A stretch of DNA of 64,000 bases from Endobacterium cereale (GTDB lineage: Bacteria > Pseudomonadota > Alphaproteobacteria > Rhizobiales > Rhizobiaceae). Where the stretch lies: contig NZ_WIXI01000049.1 of the NCBI RefSeq assembly GCF_009617585.1, positions 292,531 through 356,530 of the forward strand, in the 5' to 3' direction. Every line of letters starts with the position of its first letter. The stretch's first letter is position 1. The translations under genes and the position numbers were made by a program. The notes beneath the pieces are model-generated. The model worked only from the letters and a program-made list of their open reading frames with translations, was not told the origin of the DNA and did no database searches. Positions 1 through 8,404 of this stretch are shown here, piece after piece.

Positions 1-111
1 CCTGTTAGCCTCGATCAACATCTCGTTGGGTGCAAGCCTGCTTGCTTGACTTAATTGTCGCAGGGGTGGATTCTGCCAAATTAGAAATGACTTAAGTTGA
101 GGAGAATATTC

Positions 112-3100
112 ATGAATATGGATCTCTCGCGGCGCAGCTTTATGAAGCTAGCCGGAGCGGGAGTGGCGGCAACATCGCTCTGTGCGATGGGCTTCAGCGA
201 AGCGGAGGCAGCCGAAGTCGCGCATGTCCGCGCCTTCAAGCTGGCAACGACCACCGAAACCCGTCAGACCTGTCCCTACTGTTCCGTCGCCTGCGGCATC
301 ATCATCTATTCCAAGGGTGACGTTCGCAAAGGTGATCATGCGGAAGTCGTTCACATCGAAGGCGATGTCGACCATCCGACCAACCGCGGGACGCTCTGTC
401 CCAAGGGGGCGGCGCTGAAGGACTTCGTGAAGTCTCCCACCCGTCTCCTTTACCCGATGCACCGCAAGCCTGGCGCAGACACGTTCGAGCGCATGTCCTG
501 GGACGAGGCTCTCGATCGCATCGCGCGGCTGATGAAGGACGACCGCGACGCCAACCTTCTTCTGAAAAACGAGAAGGGTCTGGACGTCAATCGCTGGACG
601 ACCACGGGCATGCTCGCAGCGTCGGCCACATCAAACGAAACGGCATGGGCGACCTTCAAGTTCGCCAAATCGATAGGCATTGTAGGTTTCGACAATCAGG
701 CACGCGTCTGACACGGCCCGACGGTGGCGAGTCTCGCCCCATCATTCGGCCGTGGTTCCATGACCAACGCCTGGACTGACATCAAGAATACCGACCTCGT
801 CGTCGTCATGGGCGGCAACGCGGCGGAAGCACACCCCTGTGGTTTCAAGTGGGTGACGGAAGCAAAGGCCCATCGCGGCGCCAAGCTGATCGTCGTTGAC
901 CCGCGTTATACCCGCACGGCCTCCGTATCAGACTTCTATGCTCCGATCCGTCAGGGTTCGGACATCGCTTTCCTCAACGGCGTGATGAAGTACTGCATCG
1001 ATAACGGCCGGGTGCAGTGGGAATATATGAAGGCCTTCACCAACGCGTCCTACATCGTCAAGGACGGCTTTGGGTACAAGGACGGCCTGTTCACCGGCTA
1101 TGACGAGGAAAAGCGCGATTACGACCGCTCGACCTGGGATTACGTGATCGGCGAGGACGGCTTTGCCGTGACCGACCCGACGCTCGAACATCCGCGTTGC
1201 GTCTGGAACCTCCTGAAGGAGCATCTCGCCCCTTACACGCCGGAACTGGTCGAACAGGTCTGCGGCACACCGAAGGACAAATTCCTGAAGGTGGCCGAAA
1301 TGATCTCGGAATGCTCGACGCCGACAAAAACGATGACGTCGATGTATGCGCTCGGCTGGACCCAGCATTCCAAGGGTTCGCAGAACATCCGCGCCATGGC
1401 GATGCTGCAGCTGATCCTCGGCAATATTGGTGTACGCGGTGGCGGCATGAACGCCCTTCGCGGTCACTCGAACATCCAGGGTCTGACCGACCTTGGCCTG
1501 ATGTCGCACCTCCTCACCGGTTATCTGACGATGCCGAGCGAGAAGGACACCGACTTCGAGACCTATATGTCGACGCGTCAGTTCAAGCCGCTTCGTCCGG
1601 GTCAGACCAGCTACTGGCAGAACTACAAGAAGTTCATGGTCTCCTTCCAGAAGGCCATGTGGGGCGATGCCGCGACAGTCGAAAACGGCTGGGCATTCAA
1701 CTACCTGCCGAAACTCGATGTTCCGGCATACGATGTCCTTCGCATGTTCGAACTGATGAACAACGGCAAGGTCAACGGCTATCTTTGCCAGGGTTTCAAC
1801 CCGATCCTCGCCTTCCCCAACCGTGCCAAGATCACGTCTTCCCTGTCGAAGCTGAAGTTCATGGTCACTATGGACCCGCTGGAAACCGAGACCTCGCGGT
1901 TCTGGGAAAACCACGGCGACTTCAACGACGTGGACACGGCATCGATCAAGACCGAAGTGTTCCAGCTGCCTACGACCTGCTTTGCAGAAGAAGACGGCTC
2001 GCTGACCAATTCGGGCCGTTGGCTTCAGTGGCACTGGCAGGCAAGCTCGCCTCCGGGCGAAGCCAAGCATGACTCGTGGATCATCGCGCAGATCTTCCTG
2101 CGCATGCGCGAACTGTACCGCAAGGAAGGCGGCGCCTTCCCCGATCCGATCCTCAACCTGTCATGGGATTACGAGGACGAGAACGAACCGACGGCGGAAG
2201 AACTGGCGAAGGAGATCAACGGCCGCGCGCTGTCTGATGTCATGGACCCGACCGATCCGACCAAGGTTCTGGTTGCGAGCGGCAAGCAGGTGGTCAACTT
2301 CTCGCAACTCAAGGACGATGGCTCCACCATGTGCGGCTGCTGGGTTTATTCCGGCTGCTGGAACGAAGTTGGCAACAACATGGGCCGTCGTGACAACCAC
2401 GACCCGGACGATACCGGCGCCTATCTGGGCTGGACGTTTGCCTGGCCGCTGAACCGCCGCACGCTCTATAACCGTGCGTCGGCGGATATCAACGGCAAGG
2501 CCTGGGATCCTACTCGCAAGATCATCGAGTGGGATGGTGCCAAGTGGACCGGTTATGACGTTCCGGATATCGCCCCCACGGCGAAACCCCAGGATGTCGG
2601 CCCGTTCATCATGAACCAGGAAGGCGTTTCGCGTCTGTTCGCGCGCGGCATGATGCGTGACGGTCCGTTCCCAGCTCATATGGAGCCTTTCGAGTCTCCG
2701 GTCGAAAACGTGTTCAACCGGAAAATGCGCGGCAACCCGGTTGCCCGCGTATTCGCCTCGGATGCGGCACAGCTCGGCACGTCGGCGGAGTTCCCCTATG
2801 CGGCGACCTCCTACCGCCTGACCGAACATTTCCACTACTGGACGAAGCACAACCGAGTGAACTCGGCGCTTCAGCCAGAATTCTTCGTGGAGATTTCGGA
2901 AGAGCTGGCCAAGGAAAAGAACATCGAACAGGGCGGCTGGGTCCGCGTCTGGTCGAAACGTGGTTCGGTGAAAGCAAAGGCTGTGGTGACGAAGCGCATC
3001 CGGCCGCTCATCTGCGACGGAAAGCCGGTTCATATCGTCGGCATCCCGCTGCACTGGGGCTTTACCGGCTCGGCGAAGAAGGGCTTTGGCCCCAACTCGC

Positions 3101-3207
3101 TCGCGGCCTTTGTCGGTGACGCCAATATCGAGACCCCGGAATCGAAGGCGTTCCTCGTCAATATCGAACCCTCGACCGCACCCAAGGACAAGGAGGTGAA
3201 CGTCTGA
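112..3207 (+). CDS. fdoG: Formate dehydrogenase-N/O catalytic subunit alpha (selenoprotein, Tat-exported)
   Basis: This is the molybdopterin subunit of a periplasm-facing membrane formate dehydrogenase that passes electrons to the quinone pool. The gene is 1031 codons long if the TGA at 709-711 is read as selenocysteine (residue 200). The frame continues unbroken on both sides, and the next residues (HGPTVASLAPSFGRG) match the FdnG/FdoG active site. A twin-arginine signal (S6-R-R-S-F-M-K12) and the [4Fe-4S] ligands C54, C57, C61 and C96 are visible. ATG 112 is preferred over TTG 97 because AGGAG at 101-105 lies 6 nt upstream of it and would fall inside a TTG-97 gene. It starts a fdoGHI-fdhE-selA operon and overlaps fdoH by 1 nt (TGATG). 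An annotator unaware of Sec would split it into two pieces. It could equally be called fdnG. Confidence 0.96.
709..754 (+). promoter_or_regulatory. Selenocysteine UGA codon with bacterial SECIS hairpin
   Basis: The in-frame TGA at 709-711 is followed at once by a two-tier hairpin. CACGGCC (712-718) can pair with GGCCGTG (748-754), and an apical stem GGCGA (726-730)/TCGCC (734-738) closes a GTC loop. The apical stem starts about 15 nt after the UGA, within the spacing known for E. coli fdhF and fdnG. SelB, encoded downstream in the same region, is the expected ligand. Pairing was assessed by eye; the position and sequence context are as in the known family. Confidence 0.88.
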
Positions 3208-4199
3208 TGGCCAATACCATGGACAGCCCACGCACCGCCGTCAGCAATCCGCCGGTGCAGCCGATGGAAACCAACCTGACGCAGCGCGACCTTATCCGTC
3301 GCTCCGCAACATCCGAGCTGCCGCCACCCGAGCGGCAGCTCACCCCCGTCGCAAAACTCATCGACGTGTCGAAATGCATCGGCTGCAAGGCCTGCCAGTC
3401 GGCCTGCGTGGAGTGGAACGACACCAATCCGGAAGTCGGCGAAAACGTCGGGGTCTACACCAACCCGCATGACCTCACCGCCGACATGTTCACGCTCATG
3501 CGGTTTTCGGAATGGATCAATCCGGAAACCGATAATCTGGAATGGCTGATCCGCAAGGACGGCTGCATGCATTGTGCCGATCCGGGCTGCCTGAAGGCCT
3601 GTCCGTCGCCGGGTGCGATCGTGCAGTATTCCAACGGCATCGTCGACTTCATCCACGACAACTGCATCGGCTGCGGTTATTGCGTGAAGGGCTGTCCCTT
3701 CAACATTCCCCGCATCTCCAAGGCGGACCACCGTGCCTACAAATGCACGCTCTGTTCCGACCGTGTTGCCGTTGGCCAAGGCCCTGCCTGCGCAAAGGCC
3801 TGCCCCACCCAGGCGATCGTCTTCGGCACCAAGGAAGACATGAAGAAGCATGCGGAAGGCCGCATCGCCGACCTGAAGTCGCGCGGTTACGCCAATGCCG
3901 GCCTTTATGATCCGCCAGGCGTCGGCGGCACGCATGTCATGTACGTGCTTCACCATAACGACAAGCCGCATATCTATGCGGACCTGCCGGACAACCCGGC
4001 CATCTCAGCTGTCGTACAGACATGGAAGGGCGCAACCAAATATGCCGGCCTCGCCGTCATGGGTCTTGCCGCTGCCGGCACCCTCCTGCACGGCCTGTTC
4101 GGCCGCGCCAACCGCGTGTCGAAACACGAGGAAGAAGAGGCAAAGGAACTGGTCGACGAGAGCGTCGAGCATGTTGAAAAGCGCGAGGAGGATGCCTGA
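3207..4199 (+). CDS. fdoH: Formate dehydrogenase iron-sulfur subunit beta
   Basis: This is the electron-transfer subunit (330 aa) linking the catalytic subunit to the membrane cytochrome. Four cysteine clusters for four [4Fe-4S] centres are visible: C57/60/63/67, C120/123/128/132, C153/156/159/163 and C180/183/195/199. A single C-terminal membrane anchor spans about residues 279-299, followed by an acidic tail. The N-terminal extension of roughly 45 residues before the first cluster is somewhat longer than in E. coli FdnH (294 aa). The start overlaps the fdoG stop, with AAGGAGGTGAA just upstream, so translation is probably coupled. It is also called fdxH or fdnH. Confidence 0.95.
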   Translation: MANTMDSPRTAVSNPPVQPMETNLTQRDLIRRSATSELPPPERQLTPVAKLIDVSKCIGCKACQSACVEWNDTNPEVGENVGVYTNPHDLTADMFTLMRFSEWINPETDNLEWLIRKDGCMHCADPGCLKACPSPGAIVQYSNGIVDFIHDNCIGCGYCVKGCPFNIPRISKADHRAYKCTLCSDRVAVGQGPACAKACPTQAIVFGTKEDMKKHAEGRIADLKSRGYANAGLYDPPGVGGTHVMYVLHHNDKPHIYADLPDNPAISAVVQTWKGATKYAGLAVMGLAAAGTLLHGLFGRANRVSKHEEEEAKELVDESVEHVEKREEDA

Positions 4200-4900
4200 T
4201 GAGCACGCCTGCCAGCACAAAACACACGAAACTCGGCAGTGAGGATTCCATCCGTCGCGGCCCGCCCGTCGAGGTGGTCCGTTACGGACCCGGCAAACGC
4301 ATCAACCACTGGGTGACGGCGATCAGCCTGATCCTGCTGCTATTGTCCGGCCTTGCCATGTTCCATCCGTCGCTGTTCTTCCTCACCGAACTGTTCGGCG
4401 GCGGGCAGATGACGCGCTGGATCCATCCGTGGATCGGCGTCGTACTGTTCATCTCCTTCTTCATCCTGTTCGCGCAGTTGTGGAAGCTGAACATCCCGAA
4501 CCGCGACGACGTGAAGTGGGCCTCGCAGATCTCTGACGTAATCGGCGGCAATGAGGAAAACCTGCCGGAACTCGGCAAATACAATGCCGGCCAGAAGTTC
4601 ATCTTCTGGGGCATGGCATCCCTCATCATCGTGCTGATCGTCACCGGCATCATGGCCTGGGAACAGTATTTTGGTCAGCTGACAAGCATTCCCACGCAGC
4701 GTATCGCGCTGCTTGTGCATTCGCTTGCCGCCGTCGCCATCATTCTGATCTTCATGCTGCATGTCTACGCGGCCATCTGGACCCGCGGCACTATTCGGGC
4801 GATGACCCGTGGTACCGTGACTGGCGGCTGGGCATGGCGACACCACCGCAAGTGGCTGAAGGACATGGCTGGACGCGGCCGGATTGATCCGACAAAATAA
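4199..4900 (+). CDS. fdoI: Formate dehydrogenase cytochrome b556 subunit gamma
   Basis: This is the integral membrane diheme cytochrome b (233 aa) that accepts electrons from FdoH and reduces quinone. Hydrophobic segments lie at about residues 37-60, 80-98, 135-155 and 175-195, giving four helices as in FdnI/FdoI, with histidines in them that would bind heme. The motif GPGKRINHWVTAIS near the N-terminus is typical of the family. The ATG overlaps the fdoH stop by 1 nt. A strong hairpin follows the gene before fdhE. Confidence 0.94.
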   Translation: MSTPASTKHTKLGSEDSIRRGPPVEVVRYGPGKRINHWVTAISLILLLLSGLAMFHPSLFFLTELFGGGQMTRWIHPWIGVVLFISFFILFAQLWKLNIPNRDDVKWASQISDVIGGNEENLPELGKYNAGQKFIFWGMASLIIVLIVTGIMAWEQYFGQLTSIPTQRIALLVHSLAAVAIILIFMLHVYAAIWTRGTIRAMTRGTVTGGWAWRHHRKWLKDMAGRGRIDPTK

Positions 4901-4917
4901 CCGTCACAGACGGCAAA

Positions 4918-4948
4918 AGCCGCGCGCCTTCCTTTTGGGCGCGCGGCT
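4918..4948. other. GC-rich hairpin between fdoI and fdhE
   Basis: An 11-bp perfect stem (4918-4928 with 4938-4948, AGCCGCGCGCC arm) closes a 9-nt loop. On the plus strand it is not followed by a T-run, so it looks more like an mRNA-stabilising or attenuating structure than a full terminator. It could lower expression of fdhE-selA-selB relative to the abundant structural subunits. Confidence 0.6.
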
Positions 4949-5037
4949 GACCGTATCCCTGAAGTGCGTGTCGCGAGCCATCAAGGCCGATACGCTTGAT
5001 TTGAGAAAGCTGTGGCCGGTCGGCCCTGCGAGGTTTT

Positions 5038-5970
5038 ATGTCCGTATCTTCCATTCAGCCCGATCCCTCGATGATCGGCGGCATTTCCAAGGCGCCCTTT
5101 GCCCTGATGCCCAATCCCGCCCGTTTCTTTCAGGAACGCGCCACCCGTTTCAAGATCCTTGCCGATACAAGCAATCTCGGCCCCTATCTCAGATTTCTGA
5201 GCGCGATCGCCGATCTGCAGGCAAAACTCATCGAAGAACTGCCACAGGTGACATCGGTCGACGCCGATCAGGTCGCTCGTGCCCGTGAAAACACCATGCC
5301 GCCGATTGATCGCGCCGCCATGGTGAAAAGCGAAGACTACCGCAAGACGCTCGCCCTTTTCCTCCAGCGCGCAAAAAGCATCGAAAAGCCGGTAGCCGCA
5401 CAACAGGTTCTCGAGGCCGTTATCGCCGCCGGAGAAGACACGCTCGACTGGATGATCGGCAATGTGATCGCCGATACGATGCCGGTCGAGGGCCTTGCTC
5501 ATCACCTATATATCGCCGCCGCCACGCAGGTTCATGCCGCACGTCTCGCAGCCGGCCTCGATGCGCTGAAACTCGTGCCAGTCGCGCCGGGCGTCTGCCC
5601 CTCCTGCGGCGGCAAGCCGGTCGGCTCGATGGTTTTAGGCGTTCAGGGTGCCGAAGGCGCCCGTTATGCCTGCTGCTCCGGATGCGCGACGATGTGGAAT
5701 GAGGTGCGTGTGAAATGCATCGCCTGCGGCACCACCAAGGGCGTCGGTTATCGTGCCGTCGAGATCGAAGGTGATCCCGAAGGCAAGACGGCGGTCATCA
5801 AGGCGGAAGTCTGCGACGAGTGCAAAAGCTGGACAAAGATCCTCTACCAGAACAGGAACCCGTCGCTGGAAATCATCGCTGATGATGTCGCAAGCCTCGG
5901 CCTAGACCTTCTGATGAAGGACAGCGAATACAAACGTGCCGGTTTTGATCCCTTCCTTGTGGGGTACTGA
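5038..5970 (+). CDS. fdhE: Formate dehydrogenase accessory protein FdhE
   Basis: This is a cytoplasmic metal-binding chaperone (310 aa) needed for active respiratory formate dehydrogenases, thought to act on the catalytic subunit before Tat export. The C-terminal half carries the CxxC motifs typical of the family: CPSCGGKP, CCSGCATMW, KCIACGTT and CDECKSW. The upstream half is helical without clear motifs. The start at 5038 has GAGG a few bases upstream. The gene is separated from fdoI by a hairpin and ends 4 nt before the selA start. Confidence 0.93.
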   Translation: MSVSSIQPDPSMIGGISKAPFALMPNPARFFQERATRFKILADTSNLGPYLRFLSAIADLQAKLIEELPQVTSVDADQVARARENTMPPIDRAAMVKSEDYRKTLALFLQRAKSIEKPVAAQQVLEAVIAAGEDTLDWMIGNVIADTMPVEGLAHHLYIAAATQVHAARLAAGLDALKLVPVAPGVCPSCGGKPVGSMVLGVQGAEGARYACCSGCATMWNEVRVKCIACGTTKGVGYRAVEIEGDPEGKTAVIKAEVCDECKSWTKILYQNRNPSLEIIADDVASLGLDLLMKDSEYKRAGFDPFLVGY

Positions 5971-5974
5971 GACC

Positions 5975-7375
5975 ATGGCGGATCTTTCGAGTTTGCGCCA
6001 CCTCCCCTCGGTGGACCAGATTCTCAAAGCCCCGGAAACGGCGCCGCTTCTGGATACCTATGGCCGCGCCACCGTCACCGACGTTTTGCGCACGCTTCTC
6101 GACGAAATCCGCACAGCCATGCGCGGCGGCGCGCCTCTGCCGGATGTCGCCGCTATTCTCGCCTCGCTGACCAGCAAACTCGAATATCACGATCGCTCCA
6201 ACCTGCGCCCGCTGATCAATCTCACCGGCACCGTGCTGCACACCAATCTCGGCCGCGCGCTGCTGGCCGAGGAAGCGGTGAAGGCCGCCGTTGATGCCAT
6301 GCGCGAGGCCGCGGCGCTTGAATTCGACCTCGACACCGGCAAGCGCGGCGAACGCGACAGCCATCTGCGCGAGCTTCTGTGCGAACTGACCGGCGCCGAA
6401 GACGCCACCATCGTCAACAACAATGCTGCCGCCGTGCTGATCGCGTTGAACGCCGTTGGTGCCGGCCGTCAGGCCATTGTCTCGCGGGGCGAACTGATCG
6501 AAATCGGCGGCGCATTCCGCATGCCCGACATCATGGAACGCGCCGGCGTCCAACTGGTCGAAGTCGGCACCACCAACCGCACCCACCCAAAAGATTACCG
6601 CAATGCCATCCGTGAAGAGACGGCGCTGATCCTGAAAGTGCACACATCCAACTACCGTATCGAGGGTTTTACGGCCGAAGTTTCGGGCGCGGAACTGGCC
6701 AAGATCGCGAAAGATGCAGACATTGCTCTGTTGAACGATCTCGGCTCCGGCACGCTGGTCGACCTCTCCCAATACGGCCTTGCCCGCGAACCGACAGTGC
6801 GCGAGGCGGTGGCTGAAGGCGCGGATCTCGTCACCTTCTCCGGCGACAAACTGCTCGGAGGCCCGCAGGCCGGTTTCATCGTCGGCCGCCGCGACCTGAT
6901 CGCCGAGATCAACCGCAACCCGCTGAAAAGGGCGCTGCGCGTTGACAAGATCCGCATCGCCGCCCTCGCCGCAACGCTTAAACTTTATCGCGATCCGGAT
7001 CGCCTCGGCCAACGCCTGCCGACCTTGCGCATGCTGTCGCGCCGCCAGAGCGACATTGCCGAACAGGCCGAACGCCTGTTGCCGCACGTCTCCGAGACGC
7101 TGGCAAAATTCGGCTACGCGGTGGAAACCTGCCGCTGCGCCAGCCAGATCGGCTCCGGCGCGCTCCCGGTGGATACGATACCGAGCGCGGGACTGCGCAT
7201 CGGACACACCAGCGGCGGCGCTCTCGAAAAGCTGGCCGCAGTGTTTCGCGCCTTGCCCCGCCCCATCCTCGGGCACATCCGCGATGGTGCCTTGATCCTC
7301 GACCTGCGCTGCCTCAACGATGAAACCGCCCTTCTCTCCAGCCTTTCGCATGTGAATGCCAATGCGCTGGCTTGA
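5975..7375 (+). CDS. selA: L-seryl-tRNA(Sec) selenium transferase
   Basis: This PLP enzyme (466 aa; E. coli SelA has 463) converts Ser-tRNA(Sec) to Sec-tRNA(Sec) using selenophosphate. The PLP-binding lysine is K292 in SGDKLLGGPQAG. Other family motifs are LINLTGTVLHTNLGRA near residue 80 and KVHTSNYRIEGF. ATG 5975 is chosen because it lies 4 nt after the fdhE stop; an upstream in-frame ATG at 5936 would lie inside fdhE. It works with selB, selC and selD, all in this window. Confidence 0.95.
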   Translation: MADLSSLRHLPSVDQILKAPETAPLLDTYGRATVTDVLRTLLDEIRTAMRGGAPLPDVAAILASLTSKLEYHDRSNLRPLINLTGTVLHTNLGRALLAEEAVKAAVDAMREAAALEFDLDTGKRGERDSHLRELLCELTGAEDATIVNNNAAAVLIALNAVGAGRQAIVSRGELIEIGGAFRMPDIMERAGVQLVEVGTTNRTHPKDYRNAIREETALILKVHTSNYRIEGFTAEVSGAELAKIAKDADIALLNDLGSGTLVDLSQYGLAREPTVREAVAEGADLVTFSGDKLLGGPQAGFIVGRRDLIAEINRNPLKRALRVDKIRIAALAATLKLYRDPDRLGQRLPTLRMLSRRQSDIAEQAERLLPHVSETLAKFGYAVETCRCASQIGSGALPVDTIPSAGLRIGHTSGGALEKLAAVFRALPRPILGHIRDGALILDLRCLNDETALLSSLSHVNANALA

Positions 7376-8279
7376 TCGCTTTTTCCGCAGCACCACAGTG
7401 CCGACTGATCGAACGCAGCAGACAGCCACAACAGGCCATGCAGGCGTATCCGACAATGCCGCAGATGCCGGGCCAACTGGTTCGCCCCGGCCATCCATGT
7501 CACCCGACACTGCGCTTGCCCAGATGAACGCCGCCCTCACCGCCGCCAAAGCCGGCGATTACGACACGGCCCTTGCCCTATGGGAGCCGCTCGCCCGCGC
7601 CGGCAATGCCCGTGCGCAAAACAATATCGGCGCCTGTTTTGCCGAAGGTCTGGGCGTGCCTTCCGACCGGCCGTTGGCGCTGAGGTGGCTGACACTCTCC
7701 GCAGACGCCGGTGATCCCGTCGGCCAGCGCAACTGCGCCGCCTTCCACATGCAGGGCAGCGATGCGACCGGTTCCGATGCCGATCCGGCCAAGGCCGCAA
7801 AACTCTATCGCCTTGCCGCCGAACAGGGTGATGCACCCTCGCAGGACATGCTGAGCTGGCTGTTGCTCGAAGGCGAGATAATCCCCTCCGATCGGGCTGA
7901 AGCCAAACTCTGGGCCGAACGCGCAGCCGAAGGCGGTGTTGCCGCCTCGATGACGCGTCTCGGCATGCTCTATCACAACGCCATCGGCGTGGACCGCGAC
8001 CCGGATAAGGCCGTGTTCTGGTGGCGCAAGGGGGCGGAAGGCGGTGATGCCGACGCGCAGGCCATGCTGGGTGCTGCCTGCCATATGGGTGCCGGAACGC
8101 AGGTTGATCGCATCGCTGCTCTCGCTTGGCTGATCCGTGCCATGCATGGTGGCAGCGCTCTTGCCCAACCGTTCCTCAATCCCGTTCGCGAAAACCTGTC
8201 AGCCGCGGATATAGCGGAAGCAGAACGCCGCGCCCGTCTGCCGCTTGTTGAGATGATCATGGCAGGAGATGAATCATGA
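7356..8279 (+). CDS. Sel1-like (SLR/TPR-type) repeat protein in the selenium operon
   Basis: This 307-residue protein overlaps the 3' end of selA. After a low-complexity N-terminal stretch (about residues 15-50) it contains consecutive Sel1-like repeats of about 36 residues, for example ARAQNNIGACFAEGLGV, ASMTRLGMLYHNAIGV and ADAQAMLGAACHMGAG. Such repeats form helical scaffolds for protein binding. No signal peptide or catalytic motif is seen. The name Sel1 is unrelated to selenium, but the location between selA and selB, with overlaps on both sides, suggests co-expression with selenocysteine synthesis. Its role is not known to me. ATG 7362 is an alternative start. Confidence 0.85.
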   Translation: MPMRWLDRFFRSTTVPTDRTQQTATTGHAGVSDNAADAGPTGSPRPSMSPDTALAQMNAALTAAKAGDYDTALALWEPLARAGNARAQNNIGACFAEGLGVPSDRPLALRWLTLSADAGDPVGQRNCAAFHMQGSDATGSDADPAKAAKLYRLAAEQGDAPSQDMLSWLLLEGEIIPSDRAEAKLWAERAAEGGVAASMTRLGMLYHNAIGVDRDPDKAVFWWRKGAEGGDADAQAMLGAACHMGAGTQVDRIAALAWLIRAMHGGSALAQPFLNPVRENLSAADIAEAERRARLPLVEMIMAGDES

Positions 8280-8404
8280 TTTTTGACGGCAAAGGTTCTG
8301 CAGACACCTGCACATCGGGTGATCACCTCGCGCAAAAACCGGCGACGGCCAAACGCCGTGCAAAACGGTCTCTTTCGGCGATGATCGCGGGGAGCAACCC
8401 ATGA
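8276..8404 (+). CDS. Possible 42-aa small protein bridging to selB
   Basis: This short frame begins at an ATG that overlaps the preceding stop (ATGA, 8276-8279) and ends at a TGA (8402-8404) that overlaps the selB start (ATGA, 8401-8404). The product would be a 42-residue basic peptide beginning MIFDGKGSADTC with an Arg/Lys-rich middle. It fills the whole gap between the two genes, so it may be a real translation-coupling ORF or a small protein. No family is recognised. It could also be a chance open frame in GC-rich DNA. Confidence 0.42.
   Translation: MIFDGKGSADTCTSGDHLAQKPATAKRRAKRSLSAMIAGSNP

Noticed and set aside
97..711. A separate 204-codon gene ending at 711 and a second gene starting at 724
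   Set aside because: The two frames are the same gene interrupted only by the Sec codon, with active-site homology across it and a SECIS; merged as fdoG.
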